A stretch of DNA of 64,000 nt from Tessaracoccus antarcticus. Its GTDB lineage: Bacteria > Actinomycetota > Actinomycetes > Propionibacteriales > Propionibacteriaceae. Positions 34,201 through 42,001 of the stretch are shown here, piece by piece. Each line of letters opens with the position of its first letter. Within the stretch, counting starts at the first letter, position 1. The DNA is taken from NCBI RefSeq assembly GCF_003688855.1, contig NZ_REFW01000001.1:1364001-1428000 (forward strand). Reading direction: 5' to 3'. Position numbers and translations under genes: made by a program. The notes beneath the pieces are model-generated. The model saw only the letters and a list, made by a program, of their open reading frames with translations, did no database searches and was not told where the DNA came from.

Positions 34201-35145
34201 CTCGTGGTCTGCACGGACAACCCGGTCAGCTCCTGGTCGCTGGCCAAAAGTGCCACCCCCGCGACCGGTCAGTACGTGACCCCCGGGGATGTGGTCAGCT
34301 ACCGCGTGACAGCGAGCAGTACCCAGGGCACCATCGCGAACGCCGTGGTGGTGGATGACCTGACCGGTGTGCTCGACAACGCAACATTCGTCGCGGGCTC
34401 CGCGACCCTGGTGATCGACGGCGGCGCCGCCACCGCGGTGCCCGGTCCCGTGGGCAATGTCCTGAGCGTCGGCCCGTTCACCATCCCGGCCGGCAGGACA
34501 GCGGTCCTCACCTACCGGGTCACGGTGACCAACAACGCCTGGTCCGGGGAACTTCGCAACGTGATCGCCGGTTCGGCCAGCAATGCGGGCACGCCGTTCC
34601 CGCCGTCGGCCTGCTTCGCCGGTCACGGCGCCCCCGGCTGCTCCACGCTTCATCCCGTCAAGGCGCACGTGTTCATCAGCAAGTGGGGTGTGGGCAGCGA
34701 CGGCGCCAGGGGGCCCCTGGACGGTTCCGCTTTCGAGGTCCGCATCGACGCGCAGGGTGCGCCCGGAGCGGTGGCAGGCACGGTGGTCCCCGTCGTGGGC
34801 CGGGTCGGCCGCCTTGAAGCATCCGCGTTCACACCCGGGAACTACTGGCTCGTGGAGACGCGTGCCCCCGGCGGGTACACGCTGTTGGCCAAGCCGGTCG
34901 CCTTCACGATCGCGAGCGACGGGACCCTGGCGCTCGCGGCGGGCACCCGGCTGGCCAGACTCGATCCCGACGATCCCCAGAACCGGACCATCCGCATCTC
35001 CGACGTGGCCGCCCTCCCCCTGCCCCTGTCCGGCGGCGGAGCAGTCAACTTCGTCGTCCTCCTGATGGTAATGCTCGGCATCGGCGCCTTCGGCGTGGTG
35101 CTCATCCGTCGCCAGCTTCCCCAGCGACCCCTCCCCACGGGCTGA
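31243..35145 (+). CDS. Large cell-surface adhesin with GEVED, DUF11 and SpaA-like domains
   Basis: About 1300 residues. A basic N-terminus and hydrophobic signal (LALLIACALLAGLFQGYGAV) are followed by a CshA-like globular region (residues 50-250), a GEVED domain (starting NDYGDAPASYG, ending GEVEDHKLNI), and five DUF11-type beta-sandwich repeats with ITKTSN or VTKTAN starts. A SpaA/prealbumin domain with the YWLVETRAPGGYTLL E-box precedes a sorting-like tail: LPLSG, hydrophobic stretch, RRQ. This looks like a tip adhesin of a sortase pilus. GTG 31243 is chosen; ATG 31273 is equally possible. It is 75 bp upstream of the pilin gene. Confidence 0.85.
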   Translation: MKTPSPRVARMRKRRKPLALLIACALLAGLFQGYGAVLTPHLAEATYATGGNGLHRGSIDWFEWGAADAAIPSNGLTKVNTRTIAGRTVATTCRISSISGAGGLRAYRPGAWKGDGLDDLYNVGGTGTTNRLISGLANATEGSTVTFNFSCGVTLDGVSVPLQGLVVADAEQSDNQEYVEATPDQSGAVWRIIDRYRNIGCTQQTTARLTGNTLRLWGNDITTACDAGPVAVGFMEGATSAKVGLKGAGRSAIALGVMLSSNDYGDAPASYGEAGALLETTWQGGALASGNNKVSAESFVLATESQSVPRLGAIVDAEGAQLHSADATGDDDFGTPAENPVNDEDAVGLLGTIDVRAGGSYSLKNVTCKGPGFVAGWIDWNRNGVFDAGERSATVSCTGASVNLDWSVPTDTVRSIGKNLSFLRLRIARDSAQASSPTGMSTSGEVEDHKLNIALPTLSITKTSNATANSRPGDTIIWTVRATNVGKNGFTAAFPARLVDDLTGVLDDATYGNNAAVTKGGAPSYSSPRISWTGVLAVNETVELTYSTTLKAGGDGTLRNVAWEPNSATNQPTPACNAPVGGIDAASGESCVEWAVRLPKLSVTKTANQSTLPKKGTKVTYTVTVTNSGPGAYTATAPATALDDLVNVLDAATYDNNAVATVGVVTYAGSKLSWSGALPSGASAIITYTVTYTSAGDQSLVNSVCVPVLERLQGGLNGCASVEILGANLGTSKTVTTPDNPVKAGSVLTYTLRFENTGKSPATIEHDDILTGVLDDATVATPTAASGLIASREGDRIRITGSVPVNGIRTVTYKATVKPERERGDDLASNFLVATGAPPPNSCLPADTNCTSTRLPNVKAAKSVNPASGVAVIGGADLAYTLVITNSGKATGSVDFTDDLTDVLDDATVGAITATPAGVLTAVRSPGGLVRITGSLNAAQSVTLTYPVKVKPDSQRPSVPTAGLRKDFVGNRLAPTGAVNPVCGVGLVVCTDNPVSSWSLAKSATPATGQYVTPGDVVSYRVTASSTQGTIANAVVVDDLTGVLDNATFVAGSATLVIDGGAATAVPGPVGNVLSVGPFTIPAGRTAVLTYRVTVTNNAWSGELRNVIAGSASNAGTPFPPSACFAGHGAPGCSTLHPVKAHVFISKWGVGSDGARGPLDGSAFEVRIDAQGAPGAVAGTVVPVVGRVGRLEASAFTPGNYWLVETRAPGGYTLLAKPVAFTIASDGTLALAAGTRLARLDPDDPQNRTIRISDVAALPLPLSGGGAVNFVVLLMVMLGIGAFGVVLIRRQLPQRPLPTG

Positions 35146-35220
35146 ACCATGGCCCCCACCCAGACCCCCCGTTTGACCAACACACAAGAGGCCCCCCAGC
35201 CTTTCGGAAGGAATGCAGTC

Positions 35221-36684
35221 ATGAACACCAACCCAAGGCGAAAGCGGGGGCTACTGGCTGGCCTTGTCGCCGCCGCCACCGCGCTGACAATCGTCTTCAG
35301 CGCCGCACCCGCCCAGGCCGATGGCCCCGTCATCGACCCGGCGGCAACGGGCTCGATCATTCTCCACAAGTTTGAGCAGCCCGTCACGGTCGGCGACGAG
35401 GGCAATGGCCTTCCGAACCCGGGCGCGACTGTCGGCCTGACCCCGCTGTCGGGCATCGTGTTCTCCGCCCAGCGCGTGAATGGCATTGACCTCACCACGA
35501 ACGCCGGCTGGGAAGCCGCCGCCGCGCTGACGGTTGACGCTGCCGCGGGAGATCTCGCCGCTGCCACGTACCGGAGCAACGCCACCGACGTGGACGGCCT
35601 GGCGACCATCGCCGCCCTTCCCGTGGGCCTGTACTACGTGAAGGAAACCACCTTCCCCAACAACGTCACACCGGTGTCGCCGTTCCTGGTGACCATTCCG
35701 ATGACGCACCCCACGGAACTCAACACGTGGATCTATGACGTCCACGTCTACCCCAAGAACGCCACCACTGAGGCCACCAAGTCGGTCGTCGACGCCGGTG
35801 CCGTCAAAATTGGTGACAACGCCGAGTGGACCATTTTGTCCGACGTCCCGAAGTCCCAGATCATTGACAAGTACGTGATCGTCGACGTCCTGGACCCCAA
35901 GCTGCAATTCGTCAGTGATGTGGTGTCCCTCACCGGCGCCTCCGGTGTGGTCCTGGCCCCCGCTGACTACGACGTCACCACGGCGGACAACACCCTGACG
36001 GTGACGTTCACCCCGGCGGGTCTTCTCAAGCTGGCAAGCGCATGGAGGGTCGACCCCGCAGCACGGGTGAAGGTCCTCGTCACAACCAAGGTGCTGGAAG
36101 CCGGCGAGATCACCAACGCGGCCACCATCTACCCGAACATCCGGAGCTTCGGAAGGACCACCACCCCGGTCCTCACGAAGTGGGGGACCATCGTCCTGGA
36201 GAAGGCCAACGCCAAGAACACCGATGCCAAGCTGCAGGGTGCCGAGTTCCAGGTGTTCCTGACCGAAGAGGCAGCCAAGGCCAAGACCGCGTCCGCCGCC
36301 ATCAGCATCAACGGTGTCTCCACCTTCACCAGCACGGGTGTGGACGGCAGGGTCGTCATCGAGGGGCTGCGCTACAGCGGCTGGGCAGATGGCAAGGAAG
36401 TGACAACCCCCGAAGACGGATACAGGACCTACTGGATCTCCGAGATCAAGGCCCCCGTCGGCTTCGAGTTGCTCACTCAGCCCATCGAAGTGGTTGTCGA
36501 CAACGTCTCCACCACCGTGGTCACCAAGCAGGTCCTCAACGTGCCGAAGAACGCCGGCTTCCAGCTGCCGCTCACCGGTGCCAGCGGCGCCACCACGCTC
36601 ATCATGGGCGCGGGCCTGCTGTTGCTCGTCCTCGGCACCACGGCCGTCGTCGTGAGCCGTCGCAAGCATCGGGCCCAGGTCTGA
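35221..36684 (+). CDS. SpaA/FimA-type major pilin with LPLTG sorting signal
   Basis: 487 residues. A typical signal peptide (KRGLLAGLVAAATALTIVFS, then AAPAQA), the pilin motif WIYDVHVYPKNA whose lysine is joined to the next subunit's LPXTG threonine, an E-box YWISEIKAPVGFELL for the internal isopeptide bond, and a C-terminal LPLTG, hydrophobic segment and RRKHR tail. It should be polymerised into a covalent pilus by a class C sortase. No sortase is found in this window. The strong hairpin after the stop ends this transcript. Confidence 0.93.
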   Translation: MNTNPRRKRGLLAGLVAAATALTIVFSAAPAQADGPVIDPAATGSIILHKFEQPVTVGDEGNGLPNPGATVGLTPLSGIVFSAQRVNGIDLTTNAGWEAAAALTVDAAAGDLAAATYRSNATDVDGLATIAALPVGLYYVKETTFPNNVTPVSPFLVTIPMTHPTELNTWIYDVHVYPKNATTEATKSVVDAGAVKIGDNAEWTILSDVPKSQIIDKYVIVDVLDPKLQFVSDVVSLTGASGVVLAPADYDVTTADNTLTVTFTPAGLLKLASAWRVDPAARVKVLVTTKVLEAGEITNAATIYPNIRSFGRTTTPVLTKWGTIVLEKANAKNTDAKLQGAEFQVFLTEEAAKAKTASAAISINGVSTFTSTGVDGRVVIEGLRYSGWADGKEVTTPEDGYRTYWISEIKAPVGFELLTQPIEVVVDNVSTTVVTKQVLNVPKNAGFQLPLTGASGATTLIMGAGLLLLVLGTTAVVVSRRKHRAQV

Positions 36685-36730
36685 GCACAGGCAAAGGCGT
36701 TCCTCCGCGCTGACCAGTGACCGGAGAAAT

Positions 36731-36786
36731 GACAACAGTGGGGCGCGGGTGATCTTTCACGAGATCACCCGCGCCCCACTGTTGTC
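36731..36786. terminator. 25 bp perfect-stem hairpin, probable bidirectional terminator
   Basis: Bases 36731-36755 and 36762-36786 are exact reverse complements with a 6-base loop (ttcacg). The stem is GC-rich and has no T-tract in either direction, which is common for terminators in high-GC actinobacteria. It separates the pilin gene from the SDR gene, both on the plus strand, so it should stop pilin transcription. Confidence 0.7.
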
Positions 36787-36821
36787 GTTGCTGCGCCACC
36801 GAGTGCCTGTAGGTTTTGCGC

Positions 36822-37538
36822 ATGACTTCGACATCCGGCCGTCCCGTCGCTCTCGTCACCGGCTCCACGGGTGGCATGGGGCGATGCATCGTCGCTGATC
36901 TGGCCGCCACCCACGACGTGGTGGCCCTGGGTCGCAACGCTGACGTGCTCGCCGAGTTGGAACAGCTGGACGGTGTCGTCGCCCATGCAGTCGACATCAC
37001 CGACGACACGGCCCTGGCTGGCGTCGTGGGGGCGCTGGGGCGTCTCGACGTGCTGCTGCACGTGGCCGCGATCTCCGTGCCCCACACCGTCGCCGACGCC
37101 ACCCCACAACAGTGGCGGGAGCACTTCGAGACCAACGTGTTCGCGCCCGCAGAGCTGACGCGTCTGGGGTTGCCGCTGTTGCGCGAGTCGCAGGGCACCG
37201 TGATCTTCATCGGCTCCGGTGCCAGCACCAAGCCTGCGCCCGGCAACGCCGTCTACACGGCCAGCAAGCACGCGCTCCAGGGCATGGCCGACACGCTGCG
37301 CATCGACGAGGCCACCACCGGTGTGCGCGTCAGCACCATTGCGCCGGGGCCCACCGACAGCGGGATGCTGCGGGCCATGCAGGCAAAGACGGAAGACGGC
37401 TACGAGGCCGACCACTACATCCGGCCCGCCACCATCGCGGCGGCAGTGCGCTACGTGGTCGATGCCCCACCGGATGCGCAGCTCACCGACGTCGCGGTGC
37501 GACCCCGGATAGAACTGGCGCTCCGGAAGGACCGCTGA
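36822..37538 (+). CDS. Short-chain dehydrogenase/reductase
   Basis: 238 residues with classical SDR features: ALVTGSTGGMGRCIV cofactor loop, HVAAIS in place of NNAG, and AVYTASKHALQGM with the catalytic YxxxK. The C-terminus is an Arg-rich tail. It is a small NAD(P)-dependent oxidoreductase of unknown substrate, with a start at ATG 36822 (a TTG 6 bp earlier is less likely). It converges on trpB; the stops are 3 bp apart. Confidence 0.85.
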   Translation: MTSTSGRPVALVTGSTGGMGRCIVADLAATHDVVALGRNADVLAELEQLDGVVAHAVDITDDTALAGVVGALGRLDVLLHVAAISVPHTVADATPQQWREHFETNVFAPAELTRLGLPLLRESQGTVIFIGSGASTKPAPGNAVYTASKHALQGMADTLRIDEATTGVRVSTIAPGPTDSGMLRAMQAKTEDGYEADHYIRPATIAAAVRYVVDAPPDAQLTDVAVRPRIELALRKDR

Positions 37539-37541
37539 GGC

Positions 37542-38747
37542 TCAGGCCTGCATGCCACGGATCTTGTCGGCGACGTAGTCGATGTCCTTGTCGCCGCGAC
37601 CGGACAGGTTCACCACGATCACCCCGTCCTCGCCCATGCCGGGTGCCAGTTTGGCGGCATGCACCAGGGCGTGCGCGCTCTCCAGAGCCGGGATGATGCC
37701 CTCGGTGCGGCACAGGAGCTGGAACGCCTCGAGTGTTTCGTCGTCGGATGCCGCCACGTACTCAACGCGCCCCACATCCTTGAGATGCGCATGCTGGGGC
37801 CCGACGCCCGGGTAGTCGAGGCCGGAGGCGATGGAGTGCACCGGGTTGGGGGCGCCGTCGGCGTCCTGGAGCAGCATGGTCTTCATGCCGTGCAGCATGC
37901 CCGGGGACCCCAGGGTCATGGTGGCGGCGTGCTGGCCCACCACGTCCAGGTTCCTGCCGCTCGGCTCGACGCCGAACATCTTCACGGACTCGTCCTCCAG
38001 GAACGCGGTGAAGAGTCCGAGAGCGTTGGATCCGCCGCCGACGCAGGCGATGAGCGCGTCGGGCAGGCGGCCCTCCTTGGCGAGGATCTGCTTGCGGGCC
38101 TCACGGCCGACGATGGCCTGGAAGTCCCGCACGATGGTGGGATAGGGGTCAGGCCCCACGACGGAGCCGATGGCGAAGAACGTGTCCTCCCAGTCGGAGG
38201 CGAACTTCCCGAAGGCGGAATCGACGGCGTCCTTGAGGCACTGCCCGCCGTCGGTGACGGAGACGATCGTGGCGCCGAGCAGTTCCATTCGCACCACGTT
38301 GGGGTGCTGCTTCTCCACGTCGATGGCACCCATGTGGATCTCGCACTCGAGGCCCAGCAGCGCCGCGGCGGTGGCCAGCGCCACACCGTGCTGCCCCGCA
38401 CCGGTTTCGGCGAGCAGCTTCTTCTTGCCCATGCGCTTGGCGAGCAGCGCCTCCCCGAGGCAGTGGTTGATCTTGTGGGCGCCCGTGTGGTTCAGGTCCT
38501 CCCGCTTCAGGTAGATTCTGGCGCCGCCGAAGTGGGCGGTCAGTCGCTCCGCGAGGAACAGCGGCGAGGGTCGGCCCACGTAGTCCGTCAGGAGGGCCTC
38601 GTACTGCGCGGCGAACTCGGGGTCGTTGCGGGCCTCGGCGTAGGCGGCGGCCACCTCGGCGATCGGCGCCTCAAGGTGCGGGGGCAGGAAACGGCCGCCG
38701 TGGGCCCCGAAAAAGCCGGCCTCATCGGCGTGTACGAGTGAAGTCAT
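37542..38747 (-). CDS. trpB: Tryptophan synthase beta chain
   Basis: 401 residues. The PLP lysine lies in [37 protein letters not shown] is the active-site glutamate-containing loop; [12 protein letters not shown] binds the phosphate; [10 protein letters not shown] near the C-terminus is also typical. It joins indole (from TrpA) and serine to make tryptophan. No trpA lies beside it, so this is a stand-alone copy, perhaps using scavenged indole or complexing with a TrpA coded elsewhere. Confidence 0.93.
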   Translation of the reverse strand: MTSLVHADEAGFFGAHGGRFLPPHLEAPIAEVAAAYAEARNDPEFAAQYEALLTDYVGRPSPLFLAERLTAHFGGARIYLKREDLNHTGAHKINHCLGEALLAKRMGKKKLLAETGAGQHGVALATAAALLGLECEIHMGAIDVEKQHPNVVRMELLGATIVSVTDGGQCLKDAVDSAFGKFASDWEDTFFAIGSVVGPDPYPTIVRDFQAIVGREARKQILAKEGRLPDALIACVGGGSNALGLFTAFLEDESVKMFGVEPSGRNLDVVGQHAATMTLGSPGMLHGMKTMLLQDADGAPNPVHSIASGLDYPGVGPQHAHLKDVGRVEYVAASDDETLEAFQLLCRTEGIIPALESAHALVHAAKLAPGMGEDGVIVVNLSGRGDKDIDYVADKIRGMQA

Positions 38748-38790
38748 GGGTGGATACTAGTGGCCCTCGAGGGGGCCGGTGTCGCACTGT

Positions 38791-39303
38791 TCAGGAGAGC
38801 ATGCCGGGCGCCGACGTGGCAGCCGTGGCGGACCCGAATCGGCGCTGGTAGTAGGTGAGGCCATCCACCCCCGTGGCTTCCGCGGCACTGACGGTGCCCA
38901 GCAGGACGGTGTGGTCGCCGCCCGGCTCGAAGGTCACGACGTCGCAGCGCAGCCAGGCGGTGGCTCCCTCGATGCGGGGCAGTCCGTGATCGATGCCCCA
39001 GTCAACGCCCGCGAACCGGTCCGGCAGACCACGCGTGGCGAAACGGATGGCGAGGTCTGCCTGCGCGCTGGAGAGCACGCTCACGCCGATCCTGCCGGCC
39101 GAGCGGACCTGCTGGATGAGCGCTCCCCGGTTGTCCAGCGCAAGTAGCACCATGGGCGGATTCACGGACAGCGACGCGAACGCGGAGACGGTGGAGCCGA
39201 AGGGGACGCCGTCGACCATCGTGGTGATCACCGTCACCGGCGCCGACACGTGTGCCATGGCTTCGCGGAAGTCGGTCTCGAGCTGCTCGTACACGGGCTC
39301 CAC
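38791..39303 (-). CDS. Flavin reductase-like domain protein
   Basis: 170 residues of the flavin reductase-like (FMN-binding split barrel) family: FREAMAHVSAPVTVITTMVD, then SLSVNPPMVLLALDN and FVGVDWGID-like region, ending near YYQRRFG. Such proteins supply reduced flavin to a two-component monooxygenase; no oxygenase gene is adjacent. It lies between trpB and the uracil permease, all on the minus strand. Confidence 0.8.
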   Translation of the reverse strand: MEPVYEQLETDFREAMAHVSAPVTVITTMVDGVPFGSTVSAFASLSVNPPMVLLALDNRGALIQQVRSAGRIGVSVLSSAQADLAIRFATRGLPDRFAGVDWGIDHGLPRIEGATAWLRCDVVTFEPGGDHTVLLGTVSAAEATGVDGLTYYQRRFGSATAATSAPGMLS

Positions 39304-39329
39304 GCTAGCCCAGAGTGTGAAACCCGCCC

Positions 39330-40772
39330 CTACTTGTTCTCGGCGGGCTCATCGCCGCTCTCGGTGTAGATGCCCGGTGCGTTGTAGATCAGCGATGCGC
39401 CGTCGGCGGCCTCCCGGAGTTCCTTGGGGGCGATGGCGTGGGCCAGGTGGTAGACGGCCACCGTCACGATGGTGCCCAGTGCAATGCCTCCGAGGGTGAA
39501 GCTGCCCGCGCTCAGCTGGACGTCGCCGATGCCGATGATGATGCCGGCCGCTGCCGGGATCAGGTTGATGGGGTTGCCGAAATCGACGTTGTTCTCCTTC
39601 CAGATCTTGGCGCCGAGCAGGCCGATCATGCCGTAGAGGACCACGGTGATGCCGCCCAGCACGGCGCTGGGGGTGGCGGAGATCACGGCCCCGAACTTGG
39701 GGGAGAAGCCGAAACCGATGGCGACGATGGCGGCCACCACGTACGCGGCCGTGGAGTAGACCCGAGTGGAGGCCATGACACCGATGTTCTCGGCGTAGGT
39801 GGTGGTGGGTCCGGCACCCACGAACGTGGCGATCATGGAGCCGGCGCCGTCGGCGGCGATGGCGCGCCCCATGTAGGGGTCCAGGTTCTCGCCGGTCATT
39901 TCGGCCACAGCCTTCACGTGCCCGGTGTTCTCGGCGATGAGGGCGATGACCACGGGCAGCGCGATGATGATGAGGGCGAGGTTGAAGTGGGGCAGGTGGA
40001 GGCCCACGACGTTGTCAGGGCTCTTCCAGACCCAGTTTGCGAGATCCGTGACCGGCGGGAGACCCAGCCAGTCGGCGGAGGCCACGCCGGACCAGTTGAC
40101 GCGCAGGGCGGACGTGGCAGTGCCGTCGGCGGCGACACCCTTCAGGGGGCCGAGCACCAGATCGAACAGGAAGCTCAGCACGTAGCCGATGACCAGCGAC
40201 AAGAAGATGGCGATGCGGCCCAGGAAGCCTCGCAGCCCGACGCTGAGCCCGATCACCACGAGCATCACGGTGAAGGCCAGCCACGGGTCCACGGGCCAGT
40301 ACACGCCAGCCACCACGGGTGCCAGGTTGAAGCCGATGAGCATGACCACCGCGCCGGTGACCACGGGCGGCAGAGCCTTGTGGATCACACGGGCGCCCGC
40401 GAAGTGGATGATGAGGCCCACCATGAACAGCAGGACACCCACCACGAACAGGGCGCCGGTCACGTCGGCGGGGTTGCCGCCGGCAGCGTAGATGGCCGTC
40501 GAGACGCCCACGAAGGAGGCACTGGAGCCCAGGTAGCTGGGCACCTTGTGCTTGACGGCGAACAGGAAGATCAGGGTCGCGACGCCGCTCATCATGACGG
40601 CGAGCTGCGGGTTCAGGCCCATCAGCAGCGGGAAGACGAACGTGGCACCGAACATGGCCACGACGTGTTGCGCGCCGAGACCAATCGTCTTGCCCCACCC
40701 GAGTCGCTCGTGGGGCATCACCACCGCCCCCGGTAGAAGGTGTCCGTTGTTGTGGAGGCTCCAGCCCTGCAT
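39330..40772 (-). CDS. uraA: Uracil-xanthine permease (NCS2 family)
   Basis: 480 residues with about fourteen hydrophobic segments. Motifs are LGAQHVVAMFGATFVFPLLM at the N-terminus and AENTGHVKAVAEMTGENLDP in the middle, where the glutamate and nearby residues bind the nucleobase in UraA. The sequence before the ATG (AAAGGAAG) is a strong ribosome-binding site. Proton-coupled uptake of uracil is the most likely role; xanthine-type transport cannot be excluded. Confidence 0.88.
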   Translation of the reverse strand: MQGWSLHNNGHLLPGAVVMPHERLGWGKTIGLGAQHVVAMFGATFVFPLLMGLNPQLAVMMSGVATLIFLFAVKHKVPSYLGSSASFVGVSTAIYAAGGNPADVTGALFVVGVLLFMVGLIIHFAGARVIHKALPPVVTGAVVMLIGFNLAPVVAGVYWPVDPWLAFTVMLVVIGLSVGLRGFLGRIAIFLSLVIGYVLSFLFDLVLGPLKGVAADGTATSALRVNWSGVASADWLGLPPVTDLANWVWKSPDNVVGLHLPHFNLALIIIALPVVIALIAENTGHVKAVAEMTGENLDPYMGRAIAADGAGSMIATFVGAGPTTTYAENIGVMASTRVYSTAAYVVAAIVAIGFGFSPKFGAVISATPSAVLGGITVVLYGMIGLLGAKIWKENNVDFGNPINLIPAAAGIIIGIGDVQLSAGSFTLGGIALGTIVTVAVYHLAHAIAPKELREAADGASLIYNAPGIYTESGDEPAENK

Positions 40773-40872
40773 GGGTCTTCCTTTCGTCTGGCGCATGCTA
40801 CGGGAAACCGGGCGGGCCCCCGGACGCGGGTTGCCGCAATGGGACTCCGGCGGTGCCGCTAGGGTTGTGGGC

Positions 40873-41982
40873 ATGGCACGCGACGTCGTGGTGATCGGTG
40901 CAACGGTGGCAGGTCTGACCGCCGCGAGACGCCTTGCCTCCGAGGGCTTCGGCGTCACGGTTCTGGACCCCAATCCCGAGGGCGCCTCCGTGGGGATCGG
41001 GCACGGCGTCTCCGCCTGCGCCCATGCCAGCACCGTCGCCAACATGGCCGCCGCCTACGGGCCCACGTCCGCCCACGAACACGTCCGCCGCAACCTTGCA
41101 GGCATGGCCGAGATCCGTCGCGTCATCGCCTCCGGGGGGGTGGCGCACAGTGAGGTGACGCTGCAGGACCATTCGCTGGGTTTCGCACTCGCCCGCGAAC
41201 TGCGCGACGTCGCAGCCCTGATCACCGACTCCGGTGCCGAGGTGGAGTTGCTGGAGATCAGCGACAACCACCGCTCCGGTGCCTGGTTGTCGTCGCAGGC
41301 CGTCGCGCTGGATCCCGCGGTCTACGGGGCCGCGCTGGCGTCGCAGGCGGCCACCGCGGGAGCCGTCATCCGCTACGACACCACGGTCACGCACCTCCAG
41401 CGCCGCGACGGGGTCTCGCTGGTGTCACACCGCAACAACCTCGCCTGGGCCCGTGAACTCGACGTCACCCGGGCGGCAGCCGTGGTCGACACCCTGGGGA
41501 TCAGCCCGTGGGGTCGCATCGCCGAGGTGGCGCCGTCGCAGTGGGTGCCGGTGATCCGCTGCCGCACCGCGGAGCCCATCAACGCAGTGACGTTGCTGGC
41601 GGGGCCCCCTGTCTGGATGATCCGGCCCGACGGTGACGAGGTCATACTCCTCGGAGTCAAGACGAGCCCGGAGGCGTACCCCGGCGCCGCAGAGGAACTG
41701 CGTCGGTGGGCGACGGCGTCGCTGGGGGCCAGTGAGATGCGCGAGGCCCACATGGTGATCGATCCCAGTGACCATGGCCGGCCGGCCGCCGGTGCTTCCG
41801 CCATCCCGGGTGGTTTCTACGCCCGCGGCAATGGCCGCGGTGAACTGATGAACGGCACCGCCAGCGGAACCTGGCTGGCGTCCCTCCTCATCGGGAGCGG
41901 GCAGCACGATGTGGCGCTGCCACTGTCCTCACGAATGCGGGCACAGGCCCGTTCTGTGGGCCACCGCCTCCGTCGCCGGTGA
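40873..41982 (+). CDS. FAD-dependent oxidoreductase (DAO-like)
   Basis: 369 residues. The N-terminal dinucleotide motif VVVIGATVAGLTAARRLASE binds FAD; the rest has the glycine oxidase/D-amino acid oxidase-like layout with RNNLAWARELDVTRAAAVVDT, and a C-terminal GSGQHD. Family members oxidise amines or amino acids, but the substrate cannot be read. It is divergent from the permease with 100 bp between starts. Confidence 0.78.
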   Translation: MARDVVVIGATVAGLTAARRLASEGFGVTVLDPNPEGASVGIGHGVSACAHASTVANMAAAYGPTSAHEHVRRNLAGMAEIRRVIASGGVAHSEVTLQDHSLGFALARELRDVAALITDSGAEVELLEISDNHRSGAWLSSQAVALDPAVYGAALASQAATAGAVIRYDTTVTHLQRRDGVSLVSHRNNLAWARELDVTRAAAVVDTLGISPWGRIAEVAPSQWVPVIRCRTAEPINAVTLLAGPPVWMIRPDGDEVILLGVKTSPEAYPGAAEELRRWATASLGASEMREAHMVIDPSDHGRPAAGASAIPGGFYARGNGRGELMNGTASGTWLASLLIGSGQHDVALPLSSRMRAQARSVGHRLRRR

Positions 41983-42001
41983 ACCGCCAGCGGGCCACCC
42001 G

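Noticed and set aside
33259-35187. Long minus-strand open frame opposite the DUF11 adhesin
   Set aside because: Composition reflects the complementary strand of Thr/Ala-rich repeats; no recognisable protein.
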